Made by a program: the position numbers and the translations under genes
Part shown: piece after piece, positions 39,962 to 49,952 of the stretch
How positions within the stretch are numbered: position 1 is the stretch's first letter
Layout: every line of letters starts with the position of its first letter
Assembly (NCBI GenBank): GCA_000320545.1
Contig: ADNK01000579.1
Span: forward strand, 1 to 59,865
Direction: 5' to 3'
DNA: 59,865 bases
From: Bigelowiella natans CCMP2755
Lineage: Eukaryota; Cercozoa; Chlorarachniophyceae
Notes under the pieces: generated by a model
The model's input: the letters and a program-made list of their open reading frames with translations, nothing else
Told to the model about the DNA's origin: nothing
The model's database searches: none

Positions 39962-41008
39962 TCACTTGCAATGAATTGAACGAAAAAAACTCACCTTTTG
40001 AAGTTGTGCAAAGAGCTTGAGCAGCTCTTTGATGGGATGAGCTGCATCCCAGAAGTTTGGAATGAACTTCAAGCAACAAGTGAACAGCCCAATTGTCCTT
40101 CTCATTGAACTCTCAAACTTTCTTCCAGGCACTGGCGTTTGAAGCTGATCCAGAGCTGTGCACCTCTTGGGATCAGGTTTGTGCGCATTCCCCTCTTTCA
40201 GCAACCCCAATGTTTGCGCTTTCCTTGGAAACACTTGCAACTTCTTTGCACTCAGCTTTGAATTTTTCTCTTCACACTTGCTCAGGTGCTCAGTGAATTC
40301 CAAGCAACCAGCAAGGCAATCAACACCCATGTCAGTCACGTCATCCACGTGCGTCACCGTGTCCTTTGACTCGGAGCACACCTCATCCACTTTCTCACAG
40401 AGTGTTTGTGCTGAGTTTTCGTGACCCATGGGCAACGAGTTCGACGCAAACGCACCCCAGAGGACTGCCATGGCAAACGTTCTTTGTGTCACGATGGTGC
40501 ATGGTGCCTGTCTGTGTCCCCCTTTGGCATCACTGTGCACGTTCCACAGAGAGTTGAGAACTCTCATGAGCGTGACCTCTGTGATGGGTGCAACATTGCA
40601 CTGCAATTTGCACAAGTCATTGAGTTTCTGCATGGCTGCTGCTGCCCTGGGCATCGTCTTTCCTTTGTCCCAAACTGGGAACCCAGGTGAAGCCCACTTT
40701 GCATCCGTGTTGTCCACTTTGCAAAACACATCAGCGTCACACAGTTGCTTGACTGCCTCCTTGAACGTCATCAGCTCATCCGGCAATCGATGAGGTTGCT
40801 GCCTCAATGGCTTCACTCCTGGTTTCAACCGAGGTGACGTGTTGTGCGGTTCACTCCTGAAGCCCCCACAACTGCTGAGCTCCTTTGCGAACACTCTTTG
40901 AAAGCGACACAATGTGAAACGCACGTGCCAGAATTGTTCCTTTGTGTTCATCGTGCTGTCACCGCACTTGATCTCATTTTCGATTCCATCCAGTGGGCTT
41001 GCCATCAC
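39962..41008 (-). CDS. Ty3/gypsy-type reverse transcriptase, tyrosine-free
   Basis: Open frame of 348 codons. The fingers region is recognisable (RLKPGVKPLRQQPHRLPDEL, then WASPGFPVWDKGKT). The catalytic box, usually Y-x-D-D, reads HVDD at about residue 221. The thumb follows (EFTEHLSKCEEKNSKLSAKK, then TLGLLKEG and AHPIKELLK). Reverse transcriptase copies element RNA to DNA. Coding resemblance stops after FAQLQK at 39995, where GTGAGT, an ideal splice donor, begins. RNase H and integrase are missing here but continue in opposite orientation at 47749. No tyrosine is present in 348 residues. Upstream joins to the protease-like frames need frameshifts or introns. The family call is firm; activity is doubtful. 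Confidence 0.8.
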   Translation of the reverse strand: MMASPLDGIENEIKCGDSTMNTKEQFWHVRFTLCRFQRVFAKELSSCGGFRSEPHNTSPRLKPGVKPLRQQPHRLPDELMTFKEAVKQLCDADVFCKVDNTDAKWASPGFPVWDKGKTMPRAAAAMQKLNDLCKLQCNVAPITEVTLMRVLNSLWNVHSDAKGGHRQAPCTIVTQRTFAMAVLWGAFASNSLPMGHENSAQTLCEKVDEVCSESKDTVTHVDDVTDMGVDCLAGCLEFTEHLSKCEEKNSKLSAKKLQVFPRKAQTLGLLKEGNAHKPDPKRCTALDQLQTPVPGRKFESSMRRTIGLFTCCLKFIPNFWDAAHPIKELLKLFAQLQKVSFFRSIHCK

Positions 41009-41170
41009 AGGACATCTTCCGCAACGTCCTTGTTCGCAACAGCTGCTTGATCCGGAAAGGTGGTTGCCCCTGTGACTTTGGAAACCCCCTTCCTGGCTTC
41101 CTCTTCCGTGATGAATCGATGGCCATTCTCTGCTTTGTGCAGCCTTTGGTCTGGAGCGTCCACCAAGGAC

Positions 41171-42114
41171 TCAAAAGTGGGCAGTGTGGATGACACAGCT
41201 TTCGATCGCAGCCTCACGATCATTGGACACATCGAGCTTGTTTGCATCCCACACTTCTGGTGGTTCCGATGACAGTGATTTCAATTCCGACACGATGCAT
41301 CCCTCCCCTTTTTGACTGCACGGTTGTGATTCCACCTCTTTGTTCAGCACCGTCAGTCTTCGGAGCTTGGGGTCAGGATTTCCGTGGACCGCCATCGAAT
41401 GCAGGTTTTGCACGTCCATCCCTGTTGGGAAATCATGCGCAACCGTGGCCTTTGTTGCTGTTGCCCACACTTTCACTTTGATGCAACTGGCCTTGCTCTT
41501 GGCCTCTCTGAACTTCACTTCAAACGTGGCCTCTCCTGGAGTTTCATTCACTCCCCCATTGAAAGACCTCGTGCATTGTTTCTCAGCTGCGAATGTGAAA
41601 GGAATGCCCAGTTTTTTGAACCTCTGCAACACCGCGACACGTGCACGGAGGCAGGTTGTGAACCACTGTCCACTGACGCCTTTCCTTTGAACACCCCTTT
41701 GGACCCCTCCAAGTGGACCAATGCCTTTCTTCTTCTTCTCAGGGTCGGATCCTCTTCGCAGGGCTTCGACATTGACTCCGCCAACTCAGCCAGATTCACC
41801 GCAGTGAGCTCCAGGGAGAGCTCATCCCAGGCAACTTCTTTCTCCTTCTTTGCGGGGTTGGGATTGGGTTCATCCTTGGCTGTCTCACACTGCACGTCCC
41901 CCGCATTTGTTCCAAGGGATTTTCCTCCATTGGGTTTCCAATCTTTCTTTTCTCCTGGTGGCTCTTTTGCATGCCTGCACTTGCATCTGTCTCCGAATCC
42001 ACAAGTTCCCTTTTCACGAAAGAAGCGACACACGGGTTTTCCCTCGTGCTTCTTGTGACACTCTTTCCCCTTCTTGCATCTTCCCACGAGGTGTTCCGTG
42101 CATGCACTGCTCAC
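41171..42114 (-). pseudogene. Nucleocapsid-like CCCH zinc fingers and retropepsin remnant
   Basis: Two overlapping minus-strand frames. The first (42114-41548) has two close CCCH zinc-finger motifs near its start (CTEHLVGRCKKGKECHKKH and CRFFREKGTCGFGDRCKCRH) in the place of a gag zinc knuckle, then a charged linker and KASVDSGSQPASV, which resembles the Asp-Ser/Thr-Gly active site of retroviral-type proteases. The protease continuation (LGIPFTFAAEKQC onward) is in the other frame (41632-41171), so a frame change near 41640 interrupts the domain. It may be a mutation, programmed frameshifting or a missed intron. The order finger-protease-RT matches gypsy elements. Confidence 0.55.
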
Positions 42115-42440
42115 CTCCCATCACAGCGGCGCGTTTTGGTGTTGAACTCTGAGTTTTCACACGCGGGTGCAAGAGTTGCACGCATGTTTGACACCACTGC
42201 TTCATGAACGTGATGTTTTTGCACCAAAGTGCAAATCACATTCGTGTGCACATTCACAAGTGTCAAGTGTTTGGGATTTGCAACACTCAAGTGCAAGGTG
42301 TTCATGTTCACAGAGCAAGTGTTGAATTTCACGTGTGACACATCAACTTGACACCATGGTGTGAAGAACCATTCGCAAAAGTGAAATCAAAGTGCAAAGA
42401 CGTGTTGAATTTTGCACTGGAGTGTGAAAAGCCATGCAAA
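42115..42440 (-). other. Spacer or candidate intron rich in TTGCAC/GTGCAA motifs
   Basis: Between the gag-like and zinc-finger frames. It is full of short inverted motifs such as TTTTGCACCAAAGTGCAAA (near 42210) and GACACCATGGTGTG (near 42351). Similar stretches at 45430-45650 and 47270-47740 lie between coding segments of the neighbouring elements; the first of these is the predicted intron 4 of the transposase. No frame-consistent splice pair was found here. Confidence 0.35.
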
Positions 42441-43391
42441 TCAACTCTCATCTGGATCCTCTTCATTCTCCTCGTTGCGACTGGCATTGCCAGCATTGGC
42501 CGCCGCTGCCGCGTCTGCAGCCTTCTTCTGCTTCCTTTTGTGGTTCTTGCACCTGTCTGTCATGGTTGCTGCAATTTCCGATGGGAGAAATTTCGTGAAC
42601 GCTGTCTCGTGCATGACATCTGACACCTTCGCAACGTCCTCTGGAAGTCCCTTCAGTCTCATTTTTTTGCCATTCGTGATGTCGAGTTGGGCTCTGATTG
42701 TCTCTTCTTTGATCTTGGACTCCGTGTCAGTCATCAGGGCACAGTGGGTTGTGTTTTCGCTCACTTTTTGTTGAAGCAGTTCACTGCTCATCTTGCTCTT
42801 CAACCACCTTCTTTCAGGAGTGTTTTGTTTTTTGAATCCTTTTGAGAACCAATGCGAGTGACCCGTTCTGAGTGCTGCCGGTTCAATCTTTCCCATCCGT
42901 GCTCTTTTTTTTTTTCGCTCACTGTCGCACTGCTGCTTCGAAAGACGAAATGGTCCAACCCCATCCCCCCAACTGATGCCCATCTGCTTCGACAACTTGC
43001 TGGCGGTGTCGCCATCAAAACAGTCGCACAGTTCAGCCATCTTCAGCTGCTCTGTCACCATGAAATCCATTGCTTTCTCTGCATCCATTGTCCCTCCATC
43101 TTCCAATTCTTTTCGGGTTTTTTCTTCGAGCTCTTCGACAGATGGGAGCGACAACTGCTTCGATGACTCCTTGTCTGGTCTTTGCTTTTTGTCCTTGTTG
43201 TCATCGTTTGCATCTGAATCCTTTCCCTTGGCACCTGCTCCCTTTTTGCCTCCTCCCTCCTTTTTCCTTTTTCTCGAAGGGCTGCTCCTGGTCTTGGTCT
43301 TGCCCATGCCATGCGAGGGCATGTGCTGGTGCGAGGGCCTGTGCTGCGTGTGATTTTCACCCTCGTGGTCGATGCCGCTCAAGCTTTTCAC
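42441..43391 (-). CDS. Gag-like protein of the gypsy element
   Basis: Uninterrupted 316-codon frame directly upstream, on the same strand, of the zinc-finger/protease and reverse-transcriptase frames. The N-terminal third is very basic and rich in Lys, Gly and Ser (nucleic-acid-binding or nuclear-targeting character). The middle is helical and charged (SVEELEEKTRKELEDGG). The C-terminus is alanine-rich then acidic (NEENEEDPDES). I recognise no domain; the gag assignment rests on position. The frame contains no tyrosine. Confidence 0.5.
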   Translation of the reverse strand: MKSLSGIDHEGENHTQHRPSHQHMPSHGMGKTKTRSSPSRKRKKEGGGKKGAGAKGKDSDANDDNKDKKQRPDKESSKQLSLPSVEELEEKTRKELEDGGTMDAEKAMDFMVTEQLKMAELCDCFDGDTASKLSKQMGISWGDGVGPFRLSKQQCDSERKKKRARMGKIEPAALRTGHSHWFSKGFKKQNTPERRWLKSKMSSELLQQKVSENTTHCALMTDTESKIKEETIRAQLDITNGKKMRLKGLPEDVAKVSDVMHETAFTKFLPSEIAATMTDRCKNHKRKQKKAADAAAAANAGNASRNEENEEDPDES

Positions 43392-43400
43392 ACTTCTGGG

Positions 43401-43620
43401 AAAAAATCAGTGTCATTTGTCACACTTTGGGTGAAATGGAGTTTGTTTTCGGAATTTTTGCTCGTGTGAAAAAAATCATCAGGGGTGCCCGTTGTGTCAC
43501 ACTCTTTTGTGGAAAAAAATCAGTGTCATTTGTCACACTTTGGGTGAAATGGAGTTTGTTTTCGGAACTTTCACTCGTGTGAAAAAAAACAGTTTCATTG
43601 TTGGCACATTGGGTGAAATG
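43401..43620. repeat. Direct repeats with 113-bp period between the two element genes
   Basis: ATCAGTGTCATTTGTCACAC followed by TTTGGGTGAAATGGAGTTTG occurs at 43406 and 43519. A third, diverged copy (CAGTTTCATTG, then CACATTGGGTGAAATG) starts near 43590. It lies upstream of the gag-like frame on one strand and of the transposase on the other, where promoters or terminal repeats would be expected. Confidence 0.85.
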
Positions 43621-43958
43621 AATCAAAGGCTTCATCCGCTGAGTGCAAAATGACGTGACGATGTGATGGATTTTTTTTGAGGCTTGCTGTGGATCTGTGG
43701 CACAGTGGTCCGCTGAGGTGATTTCAGATTGACCCGATTCTGCCCGCTGTCATCCGACATCACCGGCACTTTCGCGCCGAAACCTTGCCGAATCAATTTT
43801 TGCAATTGCCAAAAACCGTCAAAAGTTGTTGAGGATGCAAGCAGTGCCCTCCTCCCCGCTCGCCTGTTTCTCTCTTCATGGCTTGATCACCTGACTGTTC
43901 GCATGTGTTCAGGCCGAGGAGAAGAGTCAAGTGCTTTTGTGACACATGCCAAGGGTGA

Positions 43959-46900
43959 ATGGTGAGCGCAAGTGCTGAGTGGAGGCACAGGAAGGAAATT
44001 CAAGCCACGGCGCATCTTTCCCAACGGGTGGAGAGCACTGAACATGATGAGCATGATGCGGAGGAGAACACTGATGGTTTGTGACTCACATTTTGATGAC
44101 CATGGACACGATGGCGATGGCGATGGCGAAGCAGGCGATGATGAGGATCATGACAGCGATCATCAGCACAGTGATTCTGAGGATGGTGGTGATGAAGACG
44201 ACCACGAGGTGGATGCCTCCAATGTTCCATTTGGATCTGAACGATGGTGCAAATTGATGATGGAGAACGAATGTGATGAAGACATGATTGGTGATGAAGC
44301 TGTGCTCAGAATGAGAACAGGCAAGAGGGCAATGCAGTGTGTGTTTGTGTGTGTGTGTGTGTGTGCATGCCAGTCAGCATGTCCATTTGTGTGCCAGTTT
44401 CACGCACCCGCCCAATTGTGGGACACACGTGCTCACGTGTGTGTTCTGCACGTGTGTGTTGTTGTGTGCATGTGCAGGCTCGGGATTGTCCGGACAACAT
44501 TGCGGAATTCCACAGAGACGTGCTGAGAGCGAAAATGCCCAGGAAAGATTTGCGATCAATGGTTTTGTCGTTTGAAGAACACATTGGTCCCACGTTGAAC
44601 AACGCAGAGTGTCTTCCAAGCAGCGCTCACCAAGCGAAAAGGATGATCAGAGTGCTGGATGTCGTGAAGGAAGGCAAGTCACTGGTCAACACAGAACCGA
44701 AGAGGTTGGCTGTGTGCCAAGAGGGTTGCGTTGCATTCACTGGAAGGCTTGAGGACAACAGAGCTTGTCCCAACTGCAAGAGTCTGAAGGAAAAAGGGGT
44801 CACGTTGTTCGTGAATGACCTGGGAAAAAGGTTGAGGCAAAATTTGAGTTCCAATGACAGCCATCCACGTGGGTTTGACCCCAATCCACCCTGCGCAGGA
44901 AAGGATGGTGGTGTGGGCACAACGTCAGACTCTGCTGTGTTCCGGCGTGTGATGCGTGATGCGAGAGATTGGGACCAAGCAATTGGCCTCCACAATGACG
45001 GAGCTGCGATCACCACACTCAATGGTCAGAGCTTCACACCCATCGCAGTGGTGTGGCACAACCTTCCACCACACTTGAGGTGGAAAAGAAACTTCATTTT
45101 CACGCACGTGATGTTCGCTGGACACTCCAACAGTTTGAGCGGACAAGCTCGACTGACCATGACAGCGTCAGAGTTGAAGGTGCGCATCAGCGTTTCACTT
45201 CGTTGCCAGCGTGGCACTTGGTGCAATGATTTTGTGTGCTGCCTCGAAGCAGGTTCTGTGGCAGGAGGGCGTTCATGTGAACGAAACGATGGGCAACGTC
45301 AGGGTGAGAGTGACATTCACTTCGTGTGATTGCAGAGCTGATCCTCTCTTCAGTGGCCGAATTCAAGCACCGAGCAAAAGGTGTCGCAAGTGCGTGATGG
45401 TCTTTGTGTTTTTCTCATGTGAGTGGTGTGATGTCATCAATGTTTCTTGCACCAAAGTGCAAAACTGTCCATTTGTGCACCTCATGGTCAAGATCATCCA
45501 TTTTGCACCGTGGTGTGCAATTTTTTGAAACACTTGCACCTTGCATTGACATGAGTGTTTTTTGTCATCAAAGTGCAAACGATGCAAAACTCAACACCAT
45601 GGTGCAACAATGCATTTGCAATGACACTGAATGCATGATCACAATTTGAACGTCACAGAGCGGGAGTGTGCCCAATGTGCGACCGAAAAGGAGAGGCCGA
45701 CGAGAAAGAAGTTGGAACCACGTGTCCTCCGAGAGGAGTCGACCGCCTCTGGAGCCCTGAACATCCGATGCCGCCTTCTGGACTGTCCGTGCCTTGCCCA
45801 GTGCTCAGAACTTTCGCCAACGTGCAGTGTGACCAGCACGTGTGTTGCTGGACACACGGTCTGGCCAACGTGATGGTTGACCTGTTTCGTCTCGCGGAAA
45901 ACATGGGGAACAAAGCCATCAACCCCACTCCTGCCTGGAAAGCAGATCCACACAAAGTTTTGCACTTCGCAAAAGATGCTTGCACATTCCATGGTTCCGA
46001 GTGACTTCTGCGACGGAGAACTCAAGTCTTTCTTCAAGCACAGCAGTGGAAATCACAAACCCAAGATTCGCAAAGGCTGCAAGTTCAGCCACAAGATGGC
46101 TTGTGTCGGTCCTCTGGGGAAGTTTGCCCTTGAGTTCGTCGCACCACCCACTCCCCAACGACAGGTTGCGCTCGACATCATGGACCACACGCAATCCGCA
46201 CTCAGATGGAGTCACACCAGGTGTTGCAGACGTGCAATGCCATGCATGTGCACACACGTGCACACGTGTGCATGCCGCATGCCATGTGTGACATTGCTGT
46301 GTCGCCAATGCCATGCATGCACTGTCCACATGTGACATTGCTGTGTCCATTGAAGGTTGCAGTTGCAGAGAATGGAACGGATTGGAGCTTCACTGGAGAG
46401 GAAGATGGCCCGCACTTTCCCAGACTGCACGCAGACGATGGTGTTTCACGTGGTGCTCAGACATCTCAGCCACTCCATGGCTCATCATGGCCCCATTCAG
46501 CAAACTTGGACCGTGTTTTTGGAAAGACATCTGAGGGTGTTGAAAAATGCAACGCCCTTGATGGGCAGGTCAGTTGTGAGGATCGCTCTGCAAGAATTCA
46601 GGGACAGGATCAAACTGGACAAAGAACGTGTCGATGTCAGCATCCCGACACACAGAGACGACCATCCGACAGGCGTGCGGGAACTTCCAGGGCACAGGTG
46701 GAGACTGGTGCGACCAGCTGCCAGGGTGAGAGATCACCTCAAACACCACGTCACTCACAACAACAGATTCACCGATCAACAGTTCCAAGGAGCAACCTTC
46801 GAGGAAACAGGTGAACTGGAGTTCAAGGGGAGACGACATCGCACCAGGCACAGCGAACTCAGGAGGAATGAGAATGGTGGCAAAACCTGCAACAGCATCG

Positions 46901-47313
46901 TTTTCGTCAAATGGGGTGTCGACGAGTTGCCAGTCATGCGGAGCACCGCTGGTGCCATCAAGTCATTCCACAAGGTCACCATTCAAGGATCATCATCGGA
47001 ATGTTTCGTGTGTGTGCGAACACTCAAGGAGCTTGAACACAAAGGTGTTTTCGGTTGTGCGAAGAAGGTGGACTTGAACCGAAGCCCCACCGTCGCGCAA
47101 AGCTTGGGAGAAGTGGTGGAGATTTCTCAATTGGACCACAGAGCTGCCCCAGTGTTCTTGCCGGTGCCAGAAGAGTTGCACCGCCGCAGGGGGAACAACG
47201 ACGTTTCAGTGAGCCGTGAAGGCCCTGTGCATTGGATGCTCCCATGTTTTTCTTGGTGTTCTCATCACACCTGGTGCAAACGTTTTCTGAACTTTGCACC
47301 GCGGTGTGATTGA
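43959..47313 (+). CDS. CACTA/tnp2-like (Plavaka-type) transposase, seven exons
   Basis: Predicted exons 43959-44076, 44129-44340, 44478-45179, 45253-45380, 45659-46000, 46044-46220 and 46371-47313 (TGA) have GT/AG introns and matching phases, giving 873 residues. After an acidic N-terminus comes CQEGCVAFTGRLEDNRACPNC (zinc-binding region), then GLHNDGAAITTLNGQ, then VVWHNLPPHLRWKRNF, all characteristic of tnp2/Transposase_21 proteins of CACTA elements. Exon 4 gives VLWQEGVHVNE; exon 5 gives AGVCPMCDRKG and the CCWTHGLANVMVDLF block that in relatives reads D-x-MH. Exon 7 holds a DUF4218-like block (FHVVLRHLSHSMAHHGPIQ, then FLERHLRVLK). The enzyme would cut and rejoin the element's DNA ends. 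There is no tyrosine in 873 residues; positions usually Tyr carry Phe, His or Trp. Terminal inverted repeats were not identified. Joins were made by hand. Confidence 0.72.
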
Positions 47314-47748
47314 ACATGAATGTTCACAATGTGCGCGCGACGATCCGCTGACAGCACGGCGCACGTTTGCGCTCCGTGGTCCATGCGCACGCTGCGTGTT
47401 GTGCTGCCTGCGAGCATTGAGGAAGCACCCCAATGAGCGGACGCAGCGAGAACAGGCGCGCGCGACCGCAGCACAGGCGCGGGCACACGCAGCGTGGATG
47501 CGCATCACACTTGGTGTGAGTTCTGCAAAAGTTTTGCACCACGGTGTGAAATCAAATCAAACTCATGGTGCAAATTGATGCCGTTTTGCACCAAAGTGCA
47601 AAGTGATTTTCACACGAGATCACAATGTTCACACCCCTGGTGCAAGCCAGTGCAAAGTGATGTGCCAATTGAGGTGCAAAGTGAAACACTTTCAGTGCAA
47701 AAGTGCATGAATTTTGCACCGTTTTCTTGCCGCTGTGTGATGAGCAAG
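47314..47748. other. Spacer of GTGCAAA/TTTGCAC motifs, candidate split intron and inversion breakpoint
   Basis: No domain is visible. The stretch is packed with TTTTGCACC and GGTGTGAA words, ending in GATGAGCAAG, a plausible splice acceptor, immediately before the RNase H coding segment at 47749. Confidence 0.4.
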
Positions 47749-49923
47749 GAAGGGGCCAAAGCAGAGTGGAAACAACAGCATCAGGATGCGTTCAGTGCCT
47801 TGAAGCAACTTCTCAAAGAGTCGTCCTTGACCACACCCAAGTTCACGGAAACGAGTGTCAAGGCACCTTTCACAGCAGATGGACTCAGATGCGAGTGGTG
47901 TTGCAGGAGCAGGCACATCATCGCAGACGATGGGGGGGAAGGAGAGGTTGATCGCTTGCCACTCTTTCGCATTCTCGACAGTCCAAGTGGGTTGGACCAT
48001 GTCGAGAAAGGAAGTGCACACACCTTCACGGTTGTTTGATGAGTGGGCAACGTGACACTTGGGGGTTTCCCGATGAAGCTGCGAAAAGATTCAAGGTGTG
48101 CAACGTGCTCAGGCAAGCATGGGCAAGGCAAAATGCGAGAACCTTGGACGAGGATGAGTGCAGCTTGCGACCCCTGGATGACAGCAAAACACGAACACCG
48201 TCAGCGAGACTTGCACGTCAATCCAGACACGTTCACGTGTGAATCCAAGGAAGCCAAAACAACTGGCAAGTGTGCGGCTGGAAAGACATTGAAGACCTTG
48301 TTCCCTGACCAGCACGAAGCGGCAGAAGAGTTTCTGAAAGGATGCAAGGAGAGAAGCAAAGATGAAGACCTTGAAGTGCATCCCACCGAGACATTGGCGA
48401 TGGAAAACAAGTGGGGATTGCCCCTTGCTGAAACTGCTGTTTGGGAAGTCAGTGAGATGACACACGAGACCAACTCTCTGGAGGCAAGCATCAAAACAAC
48501 TGCATTGCCGGACAAAGATGCCTTGGAGGAGGAGCAGCGCAGAGACTTTGCGAAGCACTTTGCGGCGCCCTGGAGAGTGCTGAAAGTGAAAACCACGAGT
48601 CACTGAAGTCTCAGCATCGCATCGAAGGCGAACCATTGCACAAGGTGGGATCGTTCGAAGTGGGGGGAGCGGTTCCCTTGCTCACCTGCGTTCCCAAGGA
48701 ACACAGATTGCGTGCACCAAGTGCCCATCACGTCGACAATTTGTCGAATCACCGTGACGCTGCTGACCTGGCTGCGAGGACGTTGAAATCTCACCATTGG
48801 CCGGGACTGAACAGGGAATGCAGAACCCACGCAAAGGGGTGTCAAGTGTGCATCAGAGCCAAGACAAAGTTGAAGAAATTGCCGCACGCTCAAAACAAGT
48901 GCACGTCAATGATGGATGCCATTGGCTTGGATGCCATTGGGCGTGTGTCGGGTGAGAAGCACCACGTTCTTGCGTGTGGCATTTTGTCCATTGGTCACCT
49001 GGTGGCCAAAGCGACGAAGACTCTGAACGCAAGGAAGGCAGTCGATTGGTGACAACGCATGGCGCACCTGGAAGGATCATTGCGGATTGGGGAACGGAGT
49101 TTGTTGACAAGATCTTTGAACACCCAGCCAACAGGCTTCGTCACAGGCACGTCAAAGTGTCTGTGAAGAACTCACAGGGCAACAGTGACTTGGAAAGAAA
49201 GCACAGAGCACACAATGAGGGAGTGCTGTCCCAGCTGACACAAAACGTGGACACGAAAGGCAATTGGGCAGACCACCCAGAGCCCATGGTGTTTGCTGTC
49301 AATGCCTTGACGAACACTCGGGGATGTTCTCCGGCGATGCTCCTGTTTGGGTTCCAGCCTGAACTGTTCCCTGACGTGGAGACAAAACAAACAAGGGGAC
49401 ACACTGCGGAGGATCGCAAAAATGCAAACGAGACAGACGTGCGATTGCGACGTGTGCAAAACGCAAGGGTGCTGTTTGCCACCTTCGAGACGAAGCCAAG
49501 TTCGAGGCCAATTTCAAAAGAAACGCAAGTCTCAAAACGAAACGTGCAGACCACGGTGTGGGGGATCACGTGTGGCTTCACCGAGAGGATGGCAGGAAGA
49601 GCAATCCCGTCACTGCCAAGTGTGACCTGATGAAAACAGGCCCAGTTGTCATGGTCACGGTCAACAGGCGAAGCAATGCCTGCCGGGTGGTGGACGATGA
49701 GACTGGGCACTGTGCTGCCGTGCATGCGAAGCACCTCAGTCCTTTGGGACGCTTCAGACTGTCACCTGAGGTGGAGGATGTGAGCTCGGATGAGGAAAGC
49801 AGTGAATCCTCACCGTCTGAGTCTTCGAGTGGTGGGGAAGAAGACGAGGACGAACAACCTCCCGCACTGGAGGGGAAGAGGAGCAGGAGGCCGGCTCACC
49901 ACGGACCTTGCACATCGTCGTGA
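47749..49923 (+). pseudogene. Ty3/gypsy RNase H and integrase half, frameshifted
   Basis: Starts EGAKAEWKQQHQDAFSALKQ, the segment linking reverse transcriptase to RNase H. RNase H follows in another frame (DSDASGVAGAG near 47890). A poorly recognisable tether runs to about 48600. Integrase begins with an HHCC zinc domain (HHVDNLSNHR near 48730, then CQVCIRAK near 48850). Its catalytic core shows Asp in MDAIGLDAIG (near 48920), Asp in RIIADWGTEF (near 49080, different frame) and Glu in SDLERKHRAHNEG (near 49200). The C-terminal barrel region (DHVWLHRED onward) and an acidic tail end at TGA 49921-49923. At least three frame changes make it nonfunctional as read. It supplies the domains missing from the minus-strand half at 39962. 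Confidence 0.75.
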
Positions 49924-49937
49924 GTTCTCACGAACTC

Positions 49938-49952
49938 AAAAGAAAGGGGGGA
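49938..49952 (+). promoter_or_regulatory. Polypurine tract
   Basis: Fifteen purines (AAAAGAAAGGGGGGA) lie 15 bp after the integrase stop and are followed by TGATGCAG. This is the position and form of the plus-strand primer site that precedes the 3' LTR of gypsy elements. Confidence 0.7.

Noticed and set aside
47206-47578. Overlapping 70-100 codon frames on both strands in the transposon island
   Set aside because: In TA-free DNA two of three stop codons are impossible, so long open frames are expected by chance on all strands; only frames with family motifs were kept.
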